This document shows, one piece after another, positions 34,213-41,982 of a stretch of 56,813 bases of DNA (position 1 is its first letter; the number at the start of each line of letters is the position of its first letter). The DNA comes from an uncultured Prevotellaceae bacterium (lineage in GTDB: Bacteria; Bacteroidota; Bacteroidia; Bacteroidales; Bacteroidaceae). The notes under the pieces are model-generated. The model was not told where the DNA came from. It saw only the letters and a list, made by a program, of their open reading frames with translations, and searched no databases. The stretch is from positions 1-56,813 of the forward strand of contig CACYKE010000011.1 of assembly GCA_902774925.1 (NCBI GenBank), given 5' to 3'. A program made the position numbers and the translations under genes.

Positions 34213-34251
34213 GTTGGAGGTTTCAAGTTTCATGTTTCAGGTTTCAATTTC
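34213..34251 (-). repeat. Junction repeat before the AMP-ligase start
   Basis: Units TTTCAAG, TTTCATG, TTTCAGG, TTTCAAT (plus strand). It encodes the last residues of the carrier protein upstream (KLKPET) and the leader of the ligase gene. Confidence 0.8.
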
Positions 34252-34457
34252 CGTTCTACCATTGCCACGATGCTGTCAAGCGTTTTCAGGTTCTTCGGCG
34301 TGGCGTCCGTCGCTTCCAACTTGATACCGTATTCGTCCGAAAGCAGCATCAATATGGTTGTTACGCCCAATGAGTCGAGTTCACTGAACAGGAAGTCGGA
34401 GTCGAAATCCACCAACGGCAACGCTTCCTCTAATAATTGTCTAATCCTTTCTCGCAT
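34230..34457 (-). CDS. Acyl carrier protein
   Basis: 75 residues, acidic four-helix carrier with the phosphopantetheine Ser in SELDSLGVTTILML. It lies between exporter and ligase genes and overlaps the exporter 3' end by 17 bases, implying coupled translation. It probably carries the aryl starter or growing polyene. The C-terminal KPET comes from repeat DNA. Confidence 0.9.
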   Translation of the reverse strand: MRERIRQLLEEALPLVDFDSDFLFSELDSLGVTTILMLLSDEYGIKLEATDATPKNLKTLDSIVAMVERKLKPET

Positions 34458-36933
34458 ATTCTAAATTATTTGTTATGTTTTCGCAGGCGTGACGGGCCAC
34501 GAGGGTACGCTCGTCGTCGGCAACCACTGCCACATAGCGTCGCTGCGGATTGAGCAGTGCCACCAGCAGTGCCGTTTCGCCCCAACCGTCGTCGGTGATG
34601 GTTTCGCCGTCCGACAGTTGACTTAGTTCAGCCTCGTGACTGCGCCAGTAACGCAGCCGACGGTTGACGGCCATCGATATTTCCACCCCACGGTAGCGGT
34701 AGCGGTCGGAGACTTTCTGGTAAGCACTATTTCGATTTCTAAATAGTAATCCACAAAGAGTTATCGGCTGTCTGCGTTCGTTGCCGTTGCGGTCGTACAC
34801 CAACCATCGGAAGCAATATGTTGGTAATAGCCAAGCCATAAAGACGACTGTAAACATTCCCACGATGGTCACCTCAGCCAACGAGCGCAGGGCGGGATGG
34901 CGTGCTACAATCAGCGATCCAATGCCTATAAACATGATCAACGCTGAAATGATAATGCTTTGTTTGTATGAGTTCAGCATCTTGCGGCGGTAGGCATATT
35001 CGTATTGGCAGCCCTCCGTCATGAAGATGGTGTAGTCGTCGCCCTGTCCGAAGATGAACGTTGCCAGAATGATGTTGACCACGTTAAACTGTATGCCCAG
35101 CAGCGACATGATGCCCAATATCCACACCCAGCTGACGGCCATGGGCAGGAACGATATGAGTGCCAGTTCTATGCTGCCCATCGAGAACCATAGGAAGAAG
35201 AACACGATGGCTCCGCAGGCCCAGCCGATATAGTTGAAATTGTCCGTCAGACTGCTTACAATGGCGGAGGTGAGGGCAGAGGACTGATGGCTATTGGCCA
35301 TTGGCTGTTGGCTGAGATCCATGAGTTTGTAGAAGTCGTCGAACGAATCGTCGGCAAAGCCCATTGCTGCAGCTTTCTCCCGCAGTTGCTGACACAGTGC
35401 GGCACCCTTCGTGGTGCGCCATTCGTTCCATTGGGCGAGGGCTGATGGCTGATCATTGAAACTTGAATCCTGAAACTTGAAACCAGCGGCTTGCTCCAGC
35501 CGCTGCATGTCCTGCCGCTGTTCGTCCGTCATGTAGTTGATGTTGCGCAAATCGGCATCGAAAGAAGTCTGAAAACTGAAATACCCCAACACGACAGTCA
35601 AAACTACAACCGCCCCAATAATCCACCGTTTGTTCTCCAGTTGCACATCGCCGAGTCGTTCGAGAAGCCTGATGGCTGATGGCTTTTGGTTTTTGGCTGA
35701 AACATGAACCCTGAATCCTGAACCCTGTTGCACCATGTGTGGCAACCATACGAGTACGAAGATGATGGTTCCGACGAGCAGGAACGCGCTGAAAAGCCCC
35801 AAGTCGCGCAATGCCACCGACTGCAGCGGTACCAGTGCCAGAAACGCCCCGACGGTGGTGACGTTGCCAACCACCAGCGGCATCCTTATCTCCTTCAGTG
35901 CCGTCTGCACGTCCGTCGTATGTGACAGATGGGCGATGAGGTGCAGCGGATAGTTGACGGCTATACCCAAGATGACGGAGGATATGCCTATGACGATGAT
36001 AGAGACATCGTTGTGAACCAGTGTGAGACAGCCCATTGCAAAAAGCCATCCCCATCCGATAGTGACTGCGATGAGCATCAGGTTACGTACGTTACGGAAT
36101 ACCAACCACAGCAGAAGTAGAATGAGAATCACCGCAAAGGTTATTGAAATGATGCTGTCTTTCTTTATCTGTTGAGCATTGCCGACAGCAATGACAGGAC
36201 CTCCTGTCAGGCGTACTGAAACATCAGGGAACTGACGGCTGACGCTGTCGCAAATCTGTTGCAGCATCGCCACCAGCACGGCGTTATGCTCCGTCTCGCT
36301 GGCTCCGAAAGGCGAATCAATCAGGAGCATAGCGCTATTGACTGTTGGCTGTTGGCTATTGGCTGTTCTCTCGGAGAGAGTGTGGCGTTGCGAGGGCTGT
36401 TCTCCACTTTGGCGGAGTGTGGCGTTACGAGCCAAAACAGACGCGAACAAATTCAGCGGGTCGTGCTGAATTTGCAAAGCCGCCATACCGCCACTGGGCA
36501 GCATCAGCATTTGCTTGTCGTTTTCCAGTTGACGGACTATAAAGTCAGGTGCTTCCGTCATGCTGTCTATACGGGCATAGTCATCCGCTGTCAGCAGGTA
36601 CGGCATCCGCGCATAGATGGTGTTCATAGCCTCTTGCACGACTTCAGGATCGTCACCCTGCAAAATGGCTAATGGCTTTTGGTTTTTGGCTGTTAGCTGT
36701 TCCGCCATCTCTGTAAACAAGTCTACGGCAGGCTGACAGTCATTGTCTGGAGATTGAAACATCACATAGATGCGACGGGCACTCGACGCATTCTGATATT
36801 CCATAAAGGCTTCTTGCTGCTCATCCTCTATTGGCAAGAAGTCGGAAATATCTTCCTTATACGACTGCCTAGCCGTCAACAGCACCAATATGGCCGTTAA
36901 CACCGCGAATATGATCCACTTTTTATTGTTCAT
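34441..36933 (-). CDS. MMPL/RND-family lipid exporter of the polyene cluster (ApeM-like) with C-terminal extension
   Basis: 830 residues from the ATG at 36931-36933 (two codons inside a TTG-start frame). Two halves each have an extracytoplasmic loop and a membrane block (ITFAVILILLLLWLVF; WACGAIVFFFLWFSMG) with RND-type GISSVILGIAVNYPLHL and IFGQGDDYTIFMTEG charged motifs. It likely moves the acyl or polyene lipid across the inner membrane. About 100 C-terminal residues (RYRGVEISMAVNRRLRYW..., DDGWGETALLVALLNP) look like part of a methyltransferase-type domain. At least five short repeats are translated in frame (TAKNQKPLAI; RTANSQQPTVNS; SAKNQKPSAI; GFKFQDSSFNDQPSA; QQPMANSHQSSA), all in loops. 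Confidence 0.85.
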   Translation of the reverse strand: MNNKKWIIFAVLTAILVLLTARQSYKEDISDFLPIEDEQQEAFMEYQNASSARRIYVMFQSPDNDCQPAVDLFTEMAEQLTAKNQKPLAILQGDDPEVVQEAMNTIYARMPYLLTADDYARIDSMTEAPDFIVRQLENDKQMLMLPSGGMAALQIQHDPLNLFASVLARNATLRQSGEQPSQRHTLSERTANSQQPTVNSAMLLIDSPFGASETEHNAVLVAMLQQICDSVSRQFPDVSVRLTGGPVIAVGNAQQIKKDSIISITFAVILILLLLWLVFRNVRNLMLIAVTIGWGWLFAMGCLTLVHNDVSIIVIGISSVILGIAVNYPLHLIAHLSHTTDVQTALKEIRMPLVVGNVTTVGAFLALVPLQSVALRDLGLFSAFLLVGTIIFVLVWLPHMVQQGSGFRVHVSAKNQKPSAIRLLERLGDVQLENKRWIIGAVVVLTVVLGYFSFQTSFDADLRNINYMTDEQRQDMQRLEQAAGFKFQDSSFNDQPSALAQWNEWRTTKGAALCQQLREKAAAMGFADDSFDDFYKLMDLSQQPMANSHQSSALTSAIVSSLTDNFNYIGWACGAIVFFFLWFSMGSIELALISFLPMAVSWVWILGIMSLLGIQFNVVNIILATFIFGQGDDYTIFMTEGCQYEYAYRRKMLNSYKQSIIISALIMFIGIGSLIVARHPALRSLAEVTIVGMFTVVFMAWLLPTYCFRWLVYDRNGNERRQPITLCGLLFRNRNSAYQKVSDRYRYRGVEISMAVNRRLRYWRSHEAELSQLSDGETITDDGWGETALLVALLNPQRRYVAVVADDERTLVARHACENITNNLEYARKD
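35277..35315 (-). repeat. TTGGCTG-type repeat inside the exporter gene
   Basis: Units GATGGCTATTGGCCATTGGC and GTTGGCTG; encodes QQPMANSHQS. Confidence 0.75.
35444..35485 (-). repeat. CTTGAAAC/CCTGAAAC-type repeat inside the exporter gene
   Basis: Units TGAAACTTGAATCC and TGAAACTTGAAACC next to GCTGATGGCTGAT; encodes GFKFQDSSFNDQPSA. Confidence 0.8.
35668..35735 (-). repeat. Mixed TTTTGGCTGATGG and TGAATCCTGAACCCTG repeats inside the exporter gene
   Basis: Two repeat families lie end to end; encodes QGSGFRVHVSAKNQKPSAI in a loop after the first membrane block. Confidence 0.8.
36335..36430 (-). repeat. TTGGCTG repeat and GAGTGTGGCGTT repeat inside the exporter gene
   Basis: GACTGTTGGCTGTTGGCTATTGG-type units, then two copies of GAGTGTGGCGTT(G/A)CGAG. 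The reverse of the latter (CAACGCCACACTC) recurs inside the KS gene at about 47864. Confidence 0.75.
36668..36705 (-). repeat. TTTTGGCT repeat inside the exporter gene
   Basis: Units GGCTAATGGCTTTTGG, TTTTTGGCTG and TTAGCTG; encodes ELTAKNQKPLAI. Confidence 0.75.
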
Positions 36934-36962
36934 GCTCAATGTTCAACGTTCAATGTTTCACG
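36930..36962 (-). repeat. GTTCAACGTTCAATG junction repeat before the exporter start
   Basis: TCAATGTTCAACGTTCAATG with TTTCACG; overlaps the last codons and stop region of the upstream acyltransferase. Confidence 0.8.
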
Positions 36963-38077
36963 TCCACCGGATTCGCATAGATTCCCAAAAATATTTCCCG
37001 CAATCGTTCTATGTCGCACGTCTCCGCATAACGGTCCAGCTTTGCCAGATGGTGACGGAACGCCTCACGTTCCTCGTCGGTGTACATCCCGCGGTAGCGC
37101 TCGTTGCCATACAGCATGTCGTGGGCCACGTAGTTGTTCGGCCACAGCTGGTAGGCTCCGTTGATGCGCTGGTCTATCAGCCCCGCCACCGCCTTGTGGT
37201 ATTCGTTGTTCGTCAGCCCCTCCATGGACGTCAAATCCTCTGTGCGGATGGGTTCACACAGTGCCATATGTACGCGTCCCTTCCATTGCACGATGCCTGT
37301 CAGGATGCTGTTCAGGTCCTCACCGGGCTTCTTCGTATATTTCGTGTACTGCGACTCATACAGTTCCAGGGCTTTCAGCACCTCGCACGACTCCCATTCG
37401 TAGGAGATGGCCACGGGCACGATGTTCAGTTCCGTCAACGCCTTCACGCGGTCTTTGTCCTCGCTCATGCAGAACATCTTTATAATGCCCTGGTCCGTGC
37501 GGTCCACGCCGTTTTTCGTCCGTCCGTTGCGCTGGGCAATCCACACCGACTCGCCCTTTTCCCGAATGTCATAGCGGATATATTCCGATAGGTGCAGCGA
37601 CTGGCGGTAGAACTCCTTGATGTCGCCCCCCGGCCGCGCCACCTTGAACATCTTGTTGCTCTTGCCCACGTCAATCACCACCGGATGACGCATCAGGTTT
37701 TCGCCAAACGTAATCTCCGTGGTCTCAAAACCGTTCTTCACCAGCCAGTATTGCAGCAGACTGGCATCGAGCATGATGTCCCTGTGGTTCGATACAAATA
37801 GGTAGCGCTTGTCAGGCGAAAGCCGCTCCAGACCAGAAACGGTAAACGCCGTCATGCTGCGCGCAATGACCTGTTCGTTCACCTTCACCATCGCATCGTG
37901 CTGAAACTCACGAACAGTCTTAAACGCTCGGACGCGACGACGTACCTCTTCCAATGGTTCTGTCGGATAGACAAACGACGCCAGCAGCGGAAATACGTCA
38001 CTTGCCGCTACGCGCTCCATGGCCGCCAAAAACTCCTTCTCGTCATACGGACGAATATCGTCAAACTTACTTATCAT
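36950..38077 (-). CDS. PlsC-like glycerolipid-type acyltransferase of the polyene cluster
   Basis: 375 residues from the ATG at 38075-38077; a longer start (MKHET) is repeat-encoded. FVSNHRDIMLDASLL carries the HxxxxD acyltransferase motif, and VWIAQRNGRTKNG resembles the second substrate-binding block. The family transfers acyl chains to hydroxyls of lipids. In Bacteroidetes aryl polyene clusters similar enzymes are thought to attach the polyene or a fatty acid to the lipid anchor. Confidence 0.8.
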   Translation of the reverse strand: MISKFDDIRPYDEKEFLAAMERVAASDVFPLLASFVYPTEPLEEVRRRVRAFKTVREFQHDAMVKVNEQVIARSMTAFTVSGLERLSPDKRYLFVSNHRDIMLDASLLQYWLVKNGFETTEITFGENLMRHPVVIDVGKSNKMFKVARPGGDIKEFYRQSLHLSEYIRYDIREKGESVWIAQRNGRTKNGVDRTDQGIIKMFCMSEDKDRVKALTELNIVPVAISYEWESCEVLKALELYESQYTKYTKKPGEDLNSILTGIVQWKGRVHMALCEPIRTEDLTSMEGLTNNEYHKAVAGLIDQRINGAYQLWPNNYVAHDMLYGNERYRGMYTDEEREAFRHHLAKLDRYAETCDIERLREIFLGIYANPVDVKH

Positions 38078-38106
38078 GGTTTCATGTTTCATGTTTCAAA
38101 TTTCAA
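38077..38106 (-). repeat. TTTCATG junction repeat
   Basis: Units TTTCATG, TTTCATG, TTTCAAA, TTTCAAA between the esterase stop and the acyltransferase ATG. Confidence 0.8.
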
Positions 38107-38936
38107 AGGCTCTTTAGCCAGCCCAAAAACGTTTGCTTCCACTGGCGACACTCCGCAGTGCCTTTCCGTTCGCTGGCACCAAAGCCGTGACCGCCTGTCT
38201 GGAACTGCACATATTGGTGGCTCACTCCCGCTGCTGTCAAGGCCGAATCGAGCAATACCGAGTTGCGATAGTCCACCACGGGATCGTCCACACAGTTTAC
38301 CAGAAACACCGGCGGACAGTCTGCCGGCACGTGGCGCTCTAACGACAGCTGGTCGCGCAATGCCTCGTTCCCCGTGCGTGAGTCACCCAACAGTCCTCGG
38401 CGCGAACGCTTGTGGACGCACTCCTCCGTCATCGTCACCACCGGATATACCGGCACGACAAATGCCGGACGGTCCACCGCGTCAAATAGTTCTGCCGCCG
38501 ACATCACCAGATGTCCACCGGCTGAAAAGCCCATCGCACCAATCTTCGTCGTGTCCACACCGTACGTCGCCGCATGCTCCTTCACATATCTGATGGCTTG
38601 CCGAAGATCGTCCTGCGCATCGGGATACCTGATGCCACGGAATACGAGCCGGTAGTGTGTGGCATAGGCCAGTGCCTTCGCCGTGCGGTAGTTCAGCACA
38701 AATGCCGTGATGCCGTTCTCCTGCAACCACCGTCCCACGTCGATAGCCTCACCCTCCTTGTCGTGCCAGAAATAGCTACCACCGGGACATACCACCACCG
38801 CTGTACCGTTGCCCCCCACGGCCCGATATGGCATCATCATCACACTTTTGTGATGCGGGTCATGCTCCCAGATGTTTATCTGAGCACCAACCCTCATGGC
38901 GACAAGCAGCAACAGAATGATTATCTTTTGTTTCAT
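38103..38936 (-). CDS. Secreted alpha/beta-hydrolase (esterase, BD-FAE/Abhydrolase_3-like)
   Basis: 277 residues with a signal peptide (to about VGAQ). An oxyanion-type VVCPGGSYFWHDKEGE start is followed by the nucleophile in MGFSAGGHLV, acid in NCVDDPVVDYRNS and His in QTGGHGFG. Usually such enzymes are acetyl or feruloyl esterases. Inside this cluster it may trim or transfer an ester of the polyene lipid in the periplasm, or be a bystander; the operon position favours the first. Confidence 0.8.
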   Translation of the reverse strand: MKQKIIILLLLVAMRVGAQINIWEHDPHHKSVMMMPYRAVGGNGTAVVVCPGGSYFWHDKEGEAIDVGRWLQENGITAFVLNYRTAKALAYATHYRLVFRGIRYPDAQDDLRQAIRYVKEHAATYGVDTTKIGAMGFSAGGHLVMSAAELFDAVDRPAFVVPVYPVVTMTEECVHKRSRRGLLGDSRTGNEALRDQLSLERHVPADCPPVFLVNCVDDPVVDYRNSVLLDSALTAAGVSHQYVQFQTGGHGFGASERKGTAECRQWKQTFLGWLKSL

Positions 38937-38957
38937 GTTTCAAGTTTCAGGTTCCAA
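38932..38957 (-). repeat. TTTCAAG/TTTCAGG junction repeat
   Basis: Three TTTCA(T/A/G)G units immediately before the esterase ATG. They also encode the last residues (LLEPET) of the upstream flavoprotein. Confidence 0.8.
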
Positions 38958-40457
38958 AAGTTCATTAATCTTATTAACGATGTAGTTTCTGCCCAAGATG
39001 GCCTCACACGTTGTGATGGCCGTCAGGGGAACACCGCAAAAGCCGTGCAGATTGACGTTCTGACCCGTCAGCAGCAGGTTGCGCACCTTCGTTACCACTG
39101 GCACCTGCGACAGCACGATATTCTGACAATTCTTGGCAAAGCCACAGATGCTACCATCCTTCACACCATAGAAGTCGCGTATGGTCAGGGGCGACGACGT
39201 GTTGATGGCCTCTATGCACGCCTGGAAACCGGGGTGCATCTCTTCTATTTGCGCCAACAGCAATTCTGCACACTTTGCTTTCCATGCCTCATATTCCGCA
39301 CCACGATGCCCCACAGTGGTGTTCTCCCATTGCCTGACCATATCGAAGGGCATGGGTGCTGTTATCAGTACCTTTGTGGCATATTGGCCCTGATGACTGT
39401 TTGGTGGCGTCATCATGAGGAATCCCAATGGCCAGGGGCGATCCGTCCGACTGAAGTTCCATACATCCGCATACCGCGTCATACAGTATTCGGAATGATT
39501 GATGTATGGGAACGTCTCCTGCTTCAGCTTTACGTACAGTGCAAAAGCAGAATGGGTGTTGGGGATAGTGTCCAGCCGCTCGCGATATGATTTGGGGAAT
39601 GCTTTCTCGTCCATCAGTTTCATTAGCGTACATGGATGAACGTCAGAGATGCAGTAGTCGGCTGTGTATTGTTTGTTGCTCTTCGTACGAACATACTCCA
39701 CCTTCCTGTCAATAACATTGATCCACTCGACGGCATCGCCTGCAATCACCTGACCACCATTGGTGGTGATAACGTCGGAAAGGAGTTGTGCAAAATGACA
39801 GCTGCCATCAACAAATCTGCTGGCACCATGAATGTATAGCGTACTGATGATGGCATGAATGTATGCCGGTGTCTCATGAGCACGACCGCCATACAATGGA
39901 TTCATATAGGCCAAGACACTTTGCAGCCGTTCGTCCTTGATATATTTGGCAATAAAGGCATCAGCAGCCATCAGAAAGTCATTGGACTCAGCAAAGAGCC
40001 CCATTTGACCCGTAGAAGGTCGCAGATTGAACAAATCTACCTTGTCAGCGATAGCCAATACGGCATCCACATAAAGCTCCAGATTTCCCCGCTCTTCAGG
40101 AAAATACTTTGACAGCGAACTGATAAACCCTTCTTGGCCTTTAGCTATGTCGTAATAGGTGTGGTCTTCTGAGAAATACAGTCGGTCGGTGCATTCGTCA
40201 TCCACATCGCGAATCTTCATTTTATCCAGGACACCCAGATAACGGCAGATTTTCCATACATTACCATTAGGATGCATACCTCCAATCACATGCATACCCG
40301 TATCGAAATGTTCACCAAAACGTTGAAAGGTCTGGAGCCCACCACCAATCGTGGCATTCTTCTCCAAGATGACGACCTCGAAGCCTTCTTTGCTTAGGAT
40401 GGCGCCAGTAAACAACCCACCCAAACCTGCACCTATGATGACGACGCGCTGTTTCAT
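38940..40457 (-). CDS. Phytoene-desaturase/retinol-saturase-like FAD oxidoreductase (second of pair)
   Basis: 505 residues from the ATG at 40455-40457 (upstream frame uses TTG). An FAD-binding GxGxxG lies in VVIIGAGLGGLFTGAIL with Glu in VILEKN, and the FDTGMHVIGG and C-terminal TGQNVNLHGFCGVPLTAI motifs are of the CrtI/CrtISO/retinol-saturase superfamily. These enzymes dehydrogenate, saturate or isomerise polyenes. No phytoene synthase is present, so the substrate is probably the cluster's own polyene acyl chain. It is paralogous to the next gene upstream. Confidence 0.85.
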   Translation of the reverse strand: MKQRVVIIGAGLGGLFTGAILSKEGFEVVILEKNATIGGGLQTFQRFGEHFDTGMHVIGGMHPNGNVWKICRYLGVLDKMKIRDVDDECTDRLYFSEDHTYYDIAKGQEGFISSLSKYFPEERGNLELYVDAVLAIADKVDLFNLRPSTGQMGLFAESNDFLMAADAFIAKYIKDERLQSVLAYMNPLYGGRAHETPAYIHAIISTLYIHGASRFVDGSCHFAQLLSDVITTNGGQVIAGDAVEWINVIDRKVEYVRTKSNKQYTADYCISDVHPCTLMKLMDEKAFPKSYRERLDTIPNTHSAFALYVKLKQETFPYINHSEYCMTRYADVWNFSRTDRPWPLGFLMMTPPNSHQGQYATKVLITAPMPFDMVRQWENTTVGHRGAEYEAWKAKCAELLLAQIEEMHPGFQACIEAINTSSPLTIRDFYGVKDGSICGFAKNCQNIVLSQVPVVTKVRNLLLTGQNVNLHGFCGVPLTAITTCEAILGRNYIVNKINELLEPET

Positions 40458-40492
40458 GTTCAATGTTCAACGTTCAATGTTCAATGTTGTTG
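40455..40492 (-). repeat. GTTCAATGTTCAACG junction repeat
   Basis: Units GTTCAAT, GTTCAAC, GTTCAAT, GTTCAAT. It spans the stop of the upstream flavoprotein (its last residues NNIEH) to the next ATG. Confidence 0.85.
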
Positions 40493-41982
40493 GCCTCGAT
40501 GATTTGCTGATAGATACGTTCAGCGGTAAGTAATTCACTACACGTCACGATTGTACCAACGATAACGCCCAGAATACCATGTGAATTGATGTTCTGTCCT
40601 GTTTGCCACACATTGGGAATCTTCGTACGGTGCGGCACCCTGCATGCCGCCCCAAGATGAATGTCGCGTGCAATGCCATACATGCCGCCACCTTCTGTGC
40701 CCGTATAGTCACGATACGTCAATGGCGTAGAGGTATAGTAATGCTTGATCTTATCTCGAAGATGGGGGAACTGCAGTTCTACAGACTTTATCAGTTGCTC
40801 TGCCTTCTGTCGTTTGAAGGCTTCATAGTCGTCCCCACGATGACCAACTGTTGTACCACTCCATTGCGCTACATCCTTCATCTGCATATACGAAATGATA
40901 ACGCCAGTTTTGGCGTAACGTGGCTGTGGCTCCTGACAGAAATGCATATAGAGATATCCCTTGGGCCACGACTCCTCGTCGTACGTTTCACATCCCCATG
41001 GAGTTTCCTCATTATAACAATAGAAGTTATAATTTTGGTATGGCACAGCCTCGTCTTTAAACTCCAGATAAACGGAGAACCCGCCAATGGTCTGAGGTAT
41101 GGCGTTGATGCGATTGCGGAAGGCAGGACGTATCAGTTTCGAATCTATCAGTTCCAACGTCCGCATGGGGTGGGCGTCAGAGATGACATAGTCGCACGGT
41201 ATATACGTACTTCCATTTATTTCTACTCCTGTTGCATGTGTATCGTCACATATTATTTTGGTAACCTTACTGTGCGTCAACACCCTGCCGCCATACTTTT
41301 CTATGGTACGCACCATGGACGCTGCAATCCTGTCGCTCCCTCCCACCACGCGATAGGCACTTTGATTATAAAAGTCCATGATAAAAGCATGGGTAGAAAA
41401 CGGTGTCTTATCTTTCTCGGCAGCATAGAGCGGCAAGGAACCCACAAGGACTTTGGCCAGTAAAGGATTAGTGATGACACTATCAATCACTTCGTTGACA
41501 GACCGCAACTGGTATTCGGTGTTGATGGCAGCATCGCTCTCGGCATGTTTCAGAGAATGCAGCGACGATGCCCCTGCCACGCGCTCTACCAAGTCGAAAT
41601 ACACCTCCAACTGTTGACGTTGATGAGGGAAATAGCTGGCCATTTGCTCGATAAAGGCCTCGCGCCCGTTTGCAAAGCGATACCTCTGTCCGTCAAGACA
41701 TACGACATCATATCCATCCCTGTCGAGCGGGGCTAACAGGATGTCTTTCTTAATCTCCAAATATTGCAACAAACGATCCAGCGTTTGTCCCTCAGCAGCA
41801 CTTCCGACGAAATGCATACCCGTCTCAAAACGTGCTCGGCGACGAGAGAAACATTGCAGGCAGCCACCCACTTGGGTGCCCTGTTCCAGAACGGTCACCT
41901 CGTAACCGTTCTTTGCCAGGATGACTCCACACGACAAGCCTCCCATGCCACTGCCTATGATGACTACTCGCTGTTTACACAT
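40474..41982 (-). CDS. Phytoene-desaturase/retinol-saturase-like FAD oxidoreductase (first of pair)
   Basis: 502 residues: GSGMGGLSCGVILAKNGY dinucleotide fold, VLEQGTQVGGCLQ, FETGMHFVG, and C-terminal TGQNINSHGILGVIVGTIVT. Clearly homologous along its length with its neighbour, so it arose by tandem duplication and divergence. It overlaps the glycosyltransferase-acyltransferase gene by 8 bases. It may set double-bond geometry or saturation of the polyene; this is inferred from family and context. Confidence 0.85.
   Translation of the reverse strand: MCKQRVVIIGSGMGGLSCGVILAKNGYEVTVLEQGTQVGGCLQCFSRRRARFETGMHFVGSAAEGQTLDRLLQYLEIKKDILLAPLDRDGYDVVCLDGQRYRFANGREAFIEQMASYFPHQRQQLEVYFDLVERVAGASSLHSLKHAESDAAINTEYQLRSVNEVIDSVITNPLLAKVLVGSLPLYAAEKDKTPFSTHAFIMDFYNQSAYRVVGGSDRIAASMVRTIEKYGGRVLTHSKVTKIICDDTHATGVEINGSTYIPCDYVISDAHPMRTLELIDSKLIRPAFRNRINAIPQTIGGFSVYLEFKDEAVPYQNYNFYCYNEETPWGCETYDEESWPKGYLYMHFCQEPQPRYAKTGVIISYMQMKDVAQWSGTTVGHRGDDYEAFKRQKAEQLIKSVELQFPHLRDKIKHYYTSTPLTYRDYTGTEGGGMYGIARDIHLGAACRVPHRTKIPNVWQTGQNINSHGILGVIVGTIVTCSELLTAERIYQQIIEANNIEH

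Noticed and set aside
38940-41982. Carotenoid biosynthesis cluster
   Set aside because: The two CrtI-like genes are inside a ketosynthase/ACP/MMPL operon; no phytoene synthase, lycopene cyclase or isoprenoid gene is nearby.
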